A stretch of DNA of 64,000 bases from Punica granatum (GCF_007655135.1 NC_045130.1:30562605-30626604); one strand, 5' to 3'. Positions 10,091-22,349 are shown, counted from the first letter of the stretch. The notes: generated by a model not told the origin, from the sequence alone. Numbers and translations: made by a program.

Positions 10091-10768
10091 TGTTGGGCTA
10101 TCCCTCCAATTTGGAGGAAGTTGGGCTCAAATTGTATTGGGCTTTTATCGGGCTTTAATAGGCCCAAGAACCCAGTTTTGTTAGGGTTTATATTTCAGCA
10201 TATATATATATATATGGCAGCAGAGAACAGCAGAATAACGCAGCTGCAGATTTGAAGAGGCGGCAGAACAGCAGCAGCAAAGGCGGCAGCACAGCAGCAG
10301 CAAAGGGGCAGCGCGCAGCTGGAGATCAAACCTCGATCGGTACATCAAACGAACTCCGATTGGGACGAAATTTTGACAGCAGCTTCACAACACGTGGGGC
10401 TAACTTCTGAACGGTCAGAATTTCTATTCGAGCTCTGTAGGTGCTGTTTCAGCTGATTTTGTGAACCACCCGGTGTGGGTGACGAATTTAGTATTTGGGT
10501 GATCCAAGAGAGTGTTTCTCTTGAGTTTGGTGATCCAAGGGTTTACCCTTGATGAAAGACATTGTATAACCTTCATAGTGGATCGTTGATTCGGAGTTGG
10601 TCCCGTGGTTTTTCCCCACATTGGGGTTTTCCACGTAAAATTCTTGGTGTTGTTTTACTTTACTGCTTGTTGGTTGATTTGATTAGTTCCTATCTCGATT
10701 ACACTAGAAGGGGAGGAAGATTAATCGCTGCGTTATTGTTTGGTTGAGTACATCCCTAACCCCCAACA
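10091..10768 (+). repeat. 3' LTR of the copia element (678 bp)
   Basis: Identical to the 5' LTR except for one substitution and the absence of one 23-bp AAAGGCGGCAGC... repeat unit. It ends in CA at 10768 and is followed by the AAACG target duplication. Confidence 0.97.
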
Positions 10769-10773
10769 AAACG

Positions 10774-11829
10774 GAAAGAATGAGCCGAGCACTAAGCCCC
10801 AATCCTGTCCTGTGTTTTCAGGCCCAATGAAAATCTCACGGCCCCCTAACAACCTCGTTAGTGATGGTGAGGCGGACAACATTAGGAGCTGAATTTAAAA
10901 TGACCAATCTGTTATCTATGCGTTGCCACTAACTGGAAATTTATAATATATAATTTCTGCTTTCTAAATAATTCCATTATCTTTCATTTGTTAATGAAAT
11001 CCACTGCGCTCTACGTTCGCCTTTGAACTATGCGTCTAGTCCTCTCGGTATCCAAAATACATAGGATGACACATAGATGTCAAAAGACAAAATCTACGAG
11101 CCTGTCGTCGTGAAGGAGAATAGGTGAAAAGGAAGATACATTGTATCGTGGTGGCGAGGGATAGTCTACTTGCGTATCAAGAATAAAAAGTGGACAAATC
11201 GTGAAACAATGAAGAATTAAATACTTTGAGTTATCGAGAAGACAATAACCATAAACTAAAGATTTGCAAAAGACAACATTTTATATACTCTTTTTTTAAC
11301 TTTTTTTTTATATTACAATAGATATATAGCTTAAAAAAAGAAAAGCGTTAAAAATTTAAGTATATATATATTCTTTTTCAATTATAAGGGAGGCCCGTAG
11401 GCCTAATACAATAAAATAAAAATCCTAATAGCTAATAAAGGAATGCGAATAGTCCCATTGAATATCGTAGCTGAAACCTCTTGGTTGACAGCAGAGGCAT
11501 ACGCCACCACGTACACTCTCTATCGATTAAATATATATTTAAAATTTTCTCTATTTGCAGAAATTTTTCATTAAACATCTGGTAAGTAGTCATCCTAGCT
11601 TCCGATATATAAAGAACTAAGTAGTAATATATCTAGAATAGGTAAGTAGAATACTCCTCAAATCTCCCTAAAGAACCCCTTGGATAGCTTCCCTGAAAGG
11701 CTGTACTAATCCTTGTACAAGAACATTCTGTGTCCATAATTTTTCAGATCACAAATTTCGGCCATCGGCCACACCTTTACTCCAAAATTTCTTAAATCTT
11801 ACAATGCCTTCCCAAGGTAGTTTTTCTAA
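10774..11829. other. Intergenic; displaced promoter motif near its left end
   Basis: No gene is seen. On the minus strand TGGGCC at 10821-10826 matches the site II element common in promoters of plant organelle-related genes. Before the copia insertion it would have lain about 55 bp from the insertion point, upstream of the candidate PPR leader. The remainder is AT-rich and without recognised features. Confidence 0.4.
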
Positions 11830-12196
11830 GAGCATATGCAATGCTTTAAAAAAATTGGCCCAGTTGCCTCCACGTAGCAATGGGCCGGGATACTTTTTCT
11901 TCCCCCAATCTGGGGAAAGAGAAATAGTTTCCCTGCCCATATTAGTGGGCTAGGGGATAGACTCGCTCCATTCGGAACGCGTCATGTGCCTCCATTTTTC
12001 ATTTAATAAATATGTAAATAAAAAATTATAAAGCAAAAAAACATGTAGAGCCACAAATGGCTCCCAAAATACACCTCCCCATTATGGGAGAGACGGACAA
12101 TTTTTCCTTCAATCCATTTCGAGTGACGTGACACCATATAAGACCCTTGAAATAGGAAATGAGTCACTAAAATGGGCATTCCGATCGCAAATGCTC
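11830..12196. mobile_element. Tourist/Harbinger-like MITE
   Basis: Terminal inverted repeats GAGCATATGCAATGC (left) and, reversed, GAGCATTTGCGATCG (right) are flanked by TAA on each side (11827-11829 and 12197-12199). It has no coding capacity. The end sequence and 3-bp TWA duplication are those of Tourist-like elements. Confidence 0.75.
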
Positions 12197-12916
12197 TAAC
12201 ATTCTCTTCGCAGCATCTTTCTCCTAGTCGCGATTACAATAAATTCCAACCAACTTATCTTCAAATTCGTCCTTTTCTTTTGTTTTTTTTTTGGTTCTTT
12301 ACTTTAGAATAATAAACATTTTGTTTGATCATTTAATGAAACAAGTGGTTAAATTTCTCTTTTGCGGTCGCTAATTTAATGCCACTTGTACAATTTTCTT
12401 TTTTTGCATATATGGCATTTAAGAAATACCATTATTTTAATTTTAAAAAATAAAATAAAATAAAATAATTTAAGAAAAATCGACAAAAGAACCGAGAGGA
12501 GAGAGTGGCAACATGGCTCAGCGCAAGCCACCATCATCCCAAGCAAGGTTGCCGACGATATCAAAGGTCATCGGTAACCTTAAATGGGCGGGGGTTTCTA
12601 AGGCGAGCCACCACTACCCTCTCTTCCCTATGGGGGCATAGTGGCTTTATAAATTCTTTTGATTCCCCCGGTTTTTGTTTCTAAATTTCGAAGTAATTTT
12701 TTGAAATTAAAATGAAGAAATTCTAATAAATACGCATATGGAAAGAATTTTATGCTTGTACCGAGTTTGTAGTCACGTCTATGTAATTTAACTGCTCAAT
12801 TGATGAAATAGACCAAGTAAAATATTTATCTCAAGGTAAAGAATGAGATTGAACCCAAAAAAAAAAGAGGACAAAATCGAACATTAAGTCAAACATAAAG
12901 TTCAAATATGTACTTA
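12197..12916. other. Intergenic, no gene seen
   Basis: AT-rich sequence with A/T homopolymers and a short GC-rich patch around 12500-12650 without a convincing reading frame. Confidence 0.6.
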
Positions 12917-13984
12917 CTAGTGTTCAATCTCGTACGTTGCACGGATTTGTGTTTATATATTTATATTTTGTACGAATAATAATTATCACCATTTAATATA
13001 TTAATTTACTTATTAATAGTATAATTCTTATTATTATTGAAAATAAAAGTTTTCAATAATTAATTTTCAAAAGTAGTTTTCAATAGAGTTACATGAATAC
13101 TTTTGAATAGTTCAATTATAATTTTATAATTAACGTTCTTATTATATCATGTAAATTTATTTAATTTCTCTCACAATTTTAGTTTATATTTTATATAATT
13201 ACATTATTTTATATATTTTATTCTTTTATATTATTTTCAAATTTACAGAATTTTTCTTATGATTAAAGATTGTTATTATTCTATATAATATCCTTTTTTC
13301 AATTTATATAATCTTCCATAACGGCTAATGATTGTTGTTGTCCTCTATAATAAGACATTATATATATTTTTGTATATGTATATTAACTCTATTTTTTATA
13401 TATACTTTTTATATATTTCTTATTGTTTTAGAATTTATTAAGAGGTAATCATTTTTATGATTCATGATTCATTTTTTTAATACGTTCAATTTCACTTTTA
13501 ATAAGCTCGTACATATGTTTGTTTAGTTTTTATGATAAATTGTATATATGCTTCATTAATTTTCGTAGAAAAATCAAATTTTTATATCAATTTCTATAAC
13601 CTAGGCTCAATTTTTATAATGTTACATTAAGTTAATTGTTTATATACATTTATCCACTGTTATCAAAACTGGACCGGACCGGACCGGCCGATTCGATCGG
13701 TCGGACCGGACATATTAGCAAGAAAACCCAAAATGCACAAAAAAAACCGATGAACCCAAAAAATCGGCCAGTTTTTAGATAAATCCATCAAACCCATTTG
13801 AATCGGCCGGTTGCATGGGTTCAAAAATTTAAATGAAATCCGAACCGAAACCCCCCAACCCGAAATGAAAACGAGCATAAATCGCAAAATTGAATTGAAA
13901 ACCCTAGTCTTCTTTGTTCTTCCTTCTGTTCTTCATCTTCGTTGTTCTGTCCTCATCTCAACTCAGTTCATCAGTGATTAGTCA

Positions 13985-14170
13985 TTGCAAGTTTCATCTT
14001 CTGTTTCGAGCTCTTCTGCTTCGAGCTCGATCATCGCAAGTTTCATCTTCTCCTTCGAGCGGCAAAATCGACTCCATTCTCTTCTCCTTCGAGCAGCAGA
14101 GTTTAGACCAGAGTCTTTCCTCTTTTCCTTCGAGCAACAGAGTCCAGAGTCTCAGAAGATTCCTCTTCTC
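13985..14170 (+). repeat. Degenerate short repeats in the hAT leader
   Basis: The motif TTCTCCTTCGAGC(A/G)GCA recurs about four times within 190 bp, upstream of the transposase start. The serine/phenylalanine-rich frames it opens are by-products of the repeat and are not called as genes. Confidence 0.6.
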
Positions 14171-14394
14171 CTTCCATCATTCGAGTAGTAGCTTCTATGA
14201 TTGCAAAGTCCAGACCGAAGTCTCCAAACTCCAAACGATGGCGCGACAGCGGCAGCTTCTGTGATTGCAAAGTCTAGAGTCTACAGGCAAAGCACGGTTC
14301 AAGCTTCCTCTTCCTCTTCTCCTTTGCTTGCGGTGACTGGACTAAATTTAATTTAATTGTGGTAAGCTTTGCTTGCGGTTGCGGTGACAAATTG

Positions 14395-14690
14395 AGGCAT
14401 TGGTTGGTTGATTTTACTGAAAATGAAAATTGAAATGCATGGTGACTTGCTGTTGCTGAATGTTGAGGGATTGGTTGGTTATTTTTGCTAAAAATGAAGA
14501 TTGAAATGCACGGTGACTTGCTGTTGCTCCTGAGGCATTGGTTGGTTGGTTTCGCTGAAAATGAAAATTGAAATGCACGGTGACTTGCTGTTGCTGAATT
14601 CTGAGGCATTGATGGTTGGTTTTGCTGAGAATTAAATGCACGGTGACTTGCTATTATAGAGGCATTGGTGGTTGGTTTTGCTTATGCTGC
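14395..14690 (+). repeat. Minisatellite of about 4.3 units in the hAT leader
   Basis: A unit of roughly 65-72 bp, beginning ATTGGTTGGTT and containing GAAATGCACGGTGACTTGCT, is repeated with small differences at about 14399, 14471, 14538, 14608 and, partially, 14664. It lies between the left end and the transposase coding start. Confidence 0.85.
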
Positions 14691-14817
14691 CCTTTAATGG
14701 TATTTACTCTTTTGAGCTATTGCTCAGTCACCCTTTATTGGTCTTTATTGCCCTGCTTTTCTTAATATGGAGCTTGAAATATATTTTTTTTCATCGTTAT
14801 AGGCTACTAGCTAGACA

Positions 14818-17518
14818 ATGAATTTTGCTGGTGCCAACAACAACAACACACCTACTCCTACGCCATCTACTAGAGAATCCACCCCCAGTTCTTCTACTCT
14901 AAAAGCCATAAATAGAGGAAAATATGATCCGGCATGGGCACATTGCAAGGAAGTACCGTCAGCAAATGGAAGGAAGGGCATGCTATGCTTGTACTGCTCA
15001 AAAGTTCTCTCCGATGGTGGTATAAATCAGTTTAAACAACATTTGGCGGGATTAAAAGGGAATGCAGAGGCCTGTCACAAGGTACCAGATCCTATTCGAT
15101 TTGAAATTCAAGAACATCTGGTTGGGCACATGATGGAAAATAAAAGGAAGCGTGATATGTTAGATGAGGAAAACCCATATGCTCAAACCTCCGAGCATGA
15201 TGATGAGATAGTAAAAATTGCACCTCTTCATTCAAAAGTAAAAGAGAAGGCAACTCAAGTTACTCAAAGCAGCGATGCCAAACAAGATGAAAATCAATTC
15301 GTATTTCCAACCGAGAACAACTGGGAGCTCAAAGGACACTCAAGAGTGTTTTGCAAAGCAAAGAAGTCACTGAGAATTGTGATCTTGCCATTTCTAAGTA
15401 GATGCCGGCCACAAGTATACTGTTTAATACGATTAATTCTCCTTATTACCAGCAAGCAATCAATGCCATTGCTAGCATGGGGGCAGGTTATAAAGGTCCG
15501 GGCTTTCATGATCTTCCGGGATACTTATTGACAAAAAATGTTGAGGATGTGAGAAAGTATGTCAATAGCTACCGACCTATTTAGAAAGAGACGGGCTGCA
15601 CAATAATGGCAAATGGATAGACAGACCAATGCAAGAGAACTTTGATTAACTTTTTAGTTTATTATCCTAAGAGAATTGTTTTCTTGAAGTTTGTTGATAC
15701 TTCGGATACTTCGAAAACTGGGGAGATGCTTTACAAATTATTCAGAGAGGTGGTCCTATTTGTTAGTCAAGAGAATGTTGTTCACTTTGTGACTGATAAT
15801 GCTGTTAATTATGTGGCTGTTGGTCGCTTGTTGGAGCAGGAGTTCAAGATGATATTTTGGTCTCATTGTATGGCTCATTGCATTAATTTAATTTTCAGTG
15901 ATATTGGTAAGTTGGACAAGGTGAATGATATTGTGACTCATGCTAAGAAAATTACTAAGTATATCTATAATCATTACTTTGCATTAAATCTGATGAGAAA
16001 ATATACTGGTGGATGAGAAATTCTACGCCCTGCTCCAACTCGTTTTACCACTAATTTCATTGCATTAAGGAGTATTTTGGCACAACATAATGCTTTGAGG
16101 GCTATGGCAACATCTAGTGAGTGGACTAGTTCAAACCATGCAAAGGAAAATAGAGCAAAAGAATTTGTGAAACTGTTATTTGTGGATTCTTTATAGCCTG
16201 AATGTGCAGGCATAGTGTAGATTAGTGAACCTCTTGTTCGTGTGTTACGTATTGTTGATAATGATGAAAGGCCTGCTATGGTATTTCCGCTTAAAGCAAT
16301 GTACAAAGTTAGATAAGAGATGTTGAAAGGATTTGATAGGAGAAAGAAGAAGATTGAGCCGTATATCAACATTCTTCATGCTCAATGGGATAGGCAACTG
16401 CACAAGAACTTGCATGCTGTTGGGTATTGGTTGAATCCCAAAAATCAGTATGACTTGACCGAGATAGAGAAGAATAGAGGAACGGTTTCCGGTTTGTTGG
16501 ATGTCATAGAGAGATATTTCTATGGGAAGCCCTCATTGCAGACAAAATTAACAAGCCAAATGAAGATTTTTAAAAATGCTGAAGGTGATTTTGAACGAGT
16601 ATCCGCAGTATCCGATCGCATCGTAATGGCTCCGGGTATGTTCTAAACACTAGTATTTTCATTTTTCAATCATTATTTCCTAATTTATTAGAGTTTGTTC
16701 ATTTTCTTATTCTTATTTTCTTTATTTATGTCTAGATGAGTAGTGTATGTGGTATGGCTCGAGTGCACCAAATTTACAAAAGTTGGCTATTCGTGTTTTA
16801 AACCAAACTAGTGCTGCCTCGGGTTGTGAGTGGAATTGGAGTTTGTTTGATCATGTTCATTCTGAGAAAATGAACCAACTTGAGCATCAACGGTTGAATG
16901 ACCTTGTTTATGTCCATTATAATTTGAAGTTGCAACAAAGGTACATAGATTTGCTTCTCTCCATTTTTTCTTTCTTAGTTTACTAGATATTGTTTCTCAT
17001 ATTTAGATATTTGCTTTGCTTTGATGATCTATTACAACTTGCAACATGTAAGTCTACAAGATATGCTTGTTTTGCAGGAACTACTTCAAGGGTAAAAATT
17101 ATGACCCAATTGACTTCGAAAAGTTTGCTTCCTATTCTACTTAGGTACTAAAGGATGAGCCGCCGGACCTATCAAATGAAGAATTGCGAACATTTAGACG
17201 AGATTTGCAAATGTGTATTTAAGAAAATAGAAGTGATGGTACTAAATATTCTTATTTCATTCCGACTATTTTCATGATAGGTTATATATTTTCATTTCAT
17301 TTTGAAGAAGTTATATTCCTTATATAGATTTGTTGAATTTGAATTTGGAAGATCTTGATATGAGTGATTGGGCTGAAGATAATATTGATGGAGGGAATGT
17401 CAATGACTGAGTTCAAGATAATCCATTGCTTGAAGTTCATGAAGGACCAAATCATGTTGCAGCTGAAGACAATATTTGTGGAAATTATGGTGGATATTGG
17501 AGTGCATGGAATTTCTGA
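14818..17518 (+). pseudogene. hAT-family transposase (BED finger, DUF659, hATC), inactivated
   Basis: The N-terminal segment (14818 to about 15340) has a BED-type zinc finger, with the CLYC cysteine pair, FKQHLAG and a following Cys-His. A DUF659-like catalytic region follows (FVDTSDTSKTGEMLY, VVHFVTDNAVNYVAVGRLL, FWSHCMAHCINLIF near 15640-15930), and the C-terminal dimerisation domain reads LAIRVLNQTSAASGCEWNWSLF at 16780-16850. It ends with a WSAWNF tail at 17516-17518. In-frame stops occur at least near 15582, 16015, 16195 and 16315, plus one in ASYST*VLKDE (about 17140), and the start of the core is frameshifted near 15350-15400. Introns are likely near 16640-16735 and 16942-17077. The gene cannot make a full transposase. 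Confidence 0.88.
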
Positions 17519-18372
17519 CGATATTGACTATTAATTAGTCCTTGTTGGATTTTTGAAGCAATAGTAATTTATCTCTTGTGATGTTGAACTGTGATTTACG
17601 TGTGAGTTGTGTGAATGAACTGTGAAGGTTAAACACTTGTGTGCTGAGGTTGTTGTGGTCTTATAACTCATGTTTGTCAACCAAATTCTGCAGCTTTCAT
17701 GAACCTCCATCCTTGTTAGAATAGCAGAGCTCGTTGTTTTGTGGCTTTTTTCCTAATCTGAAGCTGCTTCCAAATCTGGAGCTGCTTTCATGCTCGTTGT
17801 TTTGCCAAATCTAGAGTTGTTTCCACTGCTAGAGCATCTGAAATTTTATTACTATTTTTATTTTATTGTATTTCATATTATTTTCTTAGAATATTAAATA
17901 TTTATTTATTTTATAATTAAACGAGCGGTTTAACCCATCGAACCCCTGGTTGAACCCATAAACCCATGAACCCATACCTCGACCGATTCGATGTCATGTT
18001 CGGTTCTGATAACACTGCATTTATCACTTATATATAATTAAGGAATTACAACAAAAATTTCCTCTTAATTGTATATAGAAAGAAATTTAGGTACACTTAA
18101 TTGCATTTATTAAATATTTTAATTATTATTTATTTTTAATTTTTTTCCATATTCTTTTAATTACATTTATTAAATATTTTTTTCATTTTCCGTTAAATAT
18201 TATATAGTGAGTAGGAGATTTACATTCATTAATTGCATTTATTAAAATTTTAAATTATTATCTTTGTTTTGTAATTTTCATTTTCTATTTTTTAAAATTT
18301 TCTTTTATGCATTTATTATATGTAAAATCTCATTTGTTATGCACCCAAGTAAATTTTACTTATATATATAGA

Positions 18373-21300
18373 TCCCTAAGCATAATTATTTGAAAGTATG
18401 TCTTTTAATTTTTAATAATTTTTTTACTATATAAAAAATTATAAAGCCCCTTTTTAATTTTTAAATTAAGCCTTACTTGTGCAGAGGCCAACAGAGCATC
18501 ATGCACACAATTTTCTTTTTCTTTTTCACTTTTTTTCATTTTTCTTGTTTATCATTTTTTCTTCATTTTCCCGGTGAAACATAATCAATCGAGATTAATT
18601 AATTCTCCCTCAAATATTAGCTTGTTCCGATATAATTCAAGCAGATTTGAAACTTTGTACTGCACATAACATCTGGTGCAGCTTGACAGGTGCACCACAC
18701 CTCCTGATTTCTATCTGTTTGGTATGAATACCAATATGCTTGGCTGGCTCCAATGGTGACGGCGGGGTGACCTCTCCACCACTTTTCACAACTGTACACT
18801 TTCCCTGTTGTTCTGATTTCTAGACCACGAAATTAGGGAAGTGCTATATTTTCTAGTCTTTAAACTTCAAAGCTGATATTCTTTTTTTAAAAAATTAATC
18901 AATTATTATCACTGGGCTCGCATTTACAAATAGATGGCGCATTACAAATTTTATTATTATTTATCCCCTTAGGAGGTTATTTTATATGTTTGAAACTAGG
19001 ATGAGAACTTATACTGTGTCGGAACCTGCTTGCTCTTAAGAAAAATCTTATGATACACGCACTTGAAATGTGTGTACATTTCATAGATATATTTACTTGA
19101 ATAAACTTCAAGTAATTTTTACTTATAATTCAAGTAAATTACGTAGAAAATAACTAAATTACTTGAGATCAAATAATTTAATTGAAACAAATATATAAAT
19201 ACTTGCTTGTACCCCGCATACTTCTTCAATGTCATGTATATATCGTAGACCAACCCCACTCTTGAATTTCCTAGTCGAATCACTGAGATTCATGTGCCCA
19301 TTAAAAGCTGTGCGTACAGATAAGAATGCTTAACATCTTATTGGAGCAACATTTTTTCTCTTGTCAGAAGCACGTGTTTATATGTTCTTGAACAGAACGT
19401 GAAGCATGGCCTTGCCCCTAATATAGTATCCTAAAGCCTCAGGATGGCCGACTGGAGGCTCCACTGGGACAGATCTGGCTGTAGGACCTAGTCCCATCTA
19501 CAATAAGTCTCGTTCTTGGTTCAGATGTCGAACATATTGCTGACGATGATGAAATTTTATTGAAGTGGTTAAGGAGTATATATATATCTATAATAACTTG
19601 AAGAGACTATTTAAAAATCGCGGTCCGTTACCGTTGTATCATTTAAAAATGTCTCACGAATATCCTTTGATCTATTTGATTGATTCCTTTAAAGCGTAAA
19701 ATGGAATATCAATGACTAGGTCTCCGTCATGTCGGCACAGGATCCACTTATCGGATAGGGGTGTGTTTCGTGATTGGAAAGGGAAGATCATCTAGTGGCA
19801 ATTAGACCACCTACGACCCTAAACCCAAGCACTTCTTCTATATATTCGAGTAGAGTATCAAACTTTTTTCAATATGAACTCTGGTATTCGAAAATTTAAT
19901 AGACCCCGACTAATTCAGTCGAATCTGGTCGATTCACTAAGTGGGTAAAGCTCCACCAGCGTTGATTTTTTCCGTTCACAAAAGTCGAACTAAAGATCTT
20001 ACTTAAAGAAAATAAGCGTCAAATCGCTTAAACCAGTTCACGTTAATAGTACGGTATCAAACTTTCGTCTTCAAGATAGGATCCCATAGGAGAATGCCAG
20101 ATAAGCTAATTAACACAAGGTAATAATGGAGCTGAGGTCCACCAAGATAAGAGTGATGGGCAACTCCCCACTCAATTAAATATGGTACATGTCAAATTTC
20201 CTTGTTTTCCCCTCTCCTCTCTATCCCCCTGTCTCTGGGTCGGTGCGTGATCGTTTGCTATATGGTTCATAATAATCGTCCTTCTAGAAGAAAGTGATTG
20301 CGATTCATTATGAGAGGGTAAGAAAACAATACAAGCAAAGAGAAAATGAGGCAAAAGATGCGGCGAAAATCCTAATTTATTGAGGCATGAACTTGTGCAT
20401 GCGTATGAGTGCAGCCCATTGGGGCCGGATTGCACACCTACCATGCTTGTGGCTGTGGATGAGATTGTTTGTACATATCGGTTAGATTTACAATCTCGAG
20501 ATCTAAATCTCCAATGGGATAATTTTCTCCCTTCATTTGAATAAATCTTATTTACAATTGAGCATCGTCAAGTCTAGATGAACCATACCCTTCTAGAGAA
20601 AAAAAAAATCAAAAAGTAAGTACTCGTGGACTTGATTTTACCAAAAGAATAGGGAAAAAGACCATTGAATAGTTTCAATCATGAAATGGGCGTATGAAGG
20701 AACAATTTTTGGGACGTAAACAATGTCTTTTTTGGCAAATTAGATTGGACCACATGATCTATCTATAATCTATAATCTATTATGAGATTAAAAAGGGGGT
20801 CCTTCTAGAAGACAAGACCCATCCAAACAGATGGAGGTGATTGGAAAATTCATAAAATCTTATTTCCAAATAAACTACCGTTTCATTTAAACTACAGTAA
20901 GCTGCAATCACGAACAATTTATTAAATTCGTCTTCCCAGTAGATATTTAGAAAACAAAGAACAAGAAAAAAGAAAAAAGACATTAACAAGTTGATTAGAG
21001 ATTCACGTAAGCCTAAGCCTCGAGAATTATCTGTTCATGGGTCAGGGAGGCGATCTTCAGGTATTTCCCTTTTCACCCAGTCCGCTACCTCGTTAAAAAA
21101 CTCATGTTCTCTGCTGTTGCTGCATTCTTTCTTTACTTCGACCAACCTACCATCCGAATAGCGTTGTCAAACATCATTTTACACGAGAGAAAAGTTTATT
21201 GTAGTGGCACAAATCGTCGCCTTGAAAACTTTAGATTTCGAATTCGATTCTCATCAATGAAACATCACGTGTCCCTCTATTTCGATTTTACTATTCTCGT

Positions 21301-22349
21301 GGTAGGCTGATGAAACCCCCTTATATTCGGAAAAAGAAAAACGTCCTTTCACATGAGCAAATGTGTTGGTCGATGCTCAAATGACTTCCGTTAGCAGAGG
21401 CATTTCTGTCAAAATTGTCAACCCCACCCATGACTCCGACATTCTACAGAGACGAACGTCAGCACACATGCACAAATGACCCGTCAGCGGAGGCAATTTC
21501 CTGGTTTAGATGATCAGTTAGTGTTGGGTCGAGTTTTAAACGATCGGACCTCATCTCTCGCCATCGAGATGCCCCTGAAAGCCGAATTTGACATGGAAGA
21601 TACTACCCGATATTAATGGATCGGAAGTAGCATTATAGGTGGTTTTCCGGCACCCAAAAAATATGACTTCAAGGCGAGGAAAGTTTTTGATGCAACAGCA
21701 GCAGATATGATGGCCCAGCTACAGATGCAATACCCTTACCTTTGAATTGCCATTTAAACAGATTCCAAATGAAACGAAATGTCTTGAGACAGTTCCACCT
21801 GCGAAAATTAATGAAGCTCGTCCGGTAAAAGGTATGATGTTATGCAAACCATTTCACCATTCCAGAGATTCGAGATGAGGGTGGAAATGGATAATATCAC
21901 ATCAGCAAAACTATCATTGGACTCAGACACACAACACTGCCTTCTTATATCATGTGAGTGGCGTGTAAAATAGATAACATTCTGGACCAATTTACTGATC
22001 AATAACATTTTTCATCTTTTCTTATTCATTGATATCAAAACCAATCTTATAGCAGATAATTTCTATTTTCCAGTCCGATGAGAAATACTCTTCATGTATA
22101 ATGGAACAGAGAGGAGGTTAGCATTAATCGAGAAGGAAAGGGACCTATTCATCATAAACCGAAGATAAGATCTTGGTGAAGATGGTAATTAATTAGCAGA
22201 AACACTGCATTTCGGCTGGCTGATTATATATAGGGATCTATCATTTCTCAGTTGCTCCTATTTTACCTTACATCCCTCAGTTTGTAGATAAAGATGTACA
22301 AGGCAATTGTGGTGCAGCACCTACAAATGTGCCAATTGATGGATGCACT
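18373..22349. other. Long intergenic stretch with two unassigned open segments
   Basis: Mostly AT-rich sequence. Two short segments look more protein-like than their surroundings. On the minus strand, 18617-18817 follows an acceptor-like ACAACAG and encodes a Cys/Trp-rich 65-residue stretch (VYSCEKWWRGHPAV...VWCTCQAAPDVMC). On the plus strand, 21641-21745 encodes GFPAPKKYDFKARKVFDATA...QYPYL before a stop, after a CATTATAG acceptor-like site. Neither was recognised. They may be remnants of genes or chance. Confidence 0.3.

Larger units (their letters stand above)
5352..10768 (+). mobile_element. Complete, very young Ty1/copia LTR retrotransposon
   Basis: Both LTRs begin TGTTGGG and end CCCAACA, and the element is flanked by the perfect 5-bp target duplication AAACG (5347-5351 and 10769-10773). 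The primer-binding site, gag-pol frame and polypurine tract are all in place. The two LTRs differ by one substitution (GGCTCAAG versus GGCCCAAG) and by one 23-bp repeat unit, so insertion was recent. The domain order protease, integrase, reverse transcriptase, RNase H places it in Copia. It shows the structural parts needed for autonomous activity. Confidence 0.97.
13655..18017 (+). mobile_element. Complete hAT transposon with decayed transposase
   Basis: Terminal inverted repeats CACTGTTATCAAAAC (left) and, reversed, CAGTGTTATCAGAAC (right) are bounded by a perfect 8-bp target duplication CATTTATC (13647-13654 and 18018-18025). Subterminal zones carry repeated CGGACCGG-type motifs on the left and AACCCAT-type motifs on the right. 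The target duplication lies within Helitron copy A, so the hAT arrived later. The left TIR differs from the right at position 3. Confidence 0.95.
12917..18372 (-). mobile_element. Non-autonomous Helitron (copy A) carrying a nested hAT element
   Basis: On the minus strand the element begins TCTATATATATAAG at 18372 after an A, and ends TTGAACACTAG at 12917 before a T, as expected for insertion between A and T with a 5' TC and a 3' CTAG. A GC-rich stretch CCGTGCAACGTACG about 12-25 bases before the 3' end is the usual Helitron hairpin position. Both ends and at least 650 bp next to the 3' end align with copy B (46692-49440). Without the hAT insertion and its target duplication the element is 1085 bp and has no helicase or Rep gene. 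Confidence 0.8.

Noticed and set aside
13914..14264. Ser/Phe-rich open frame in the hAT leader
   Set aside because: Produced by short TTCTCCTTCGAGC repeats; no domain, and it lies upstream of the BED-finger start.
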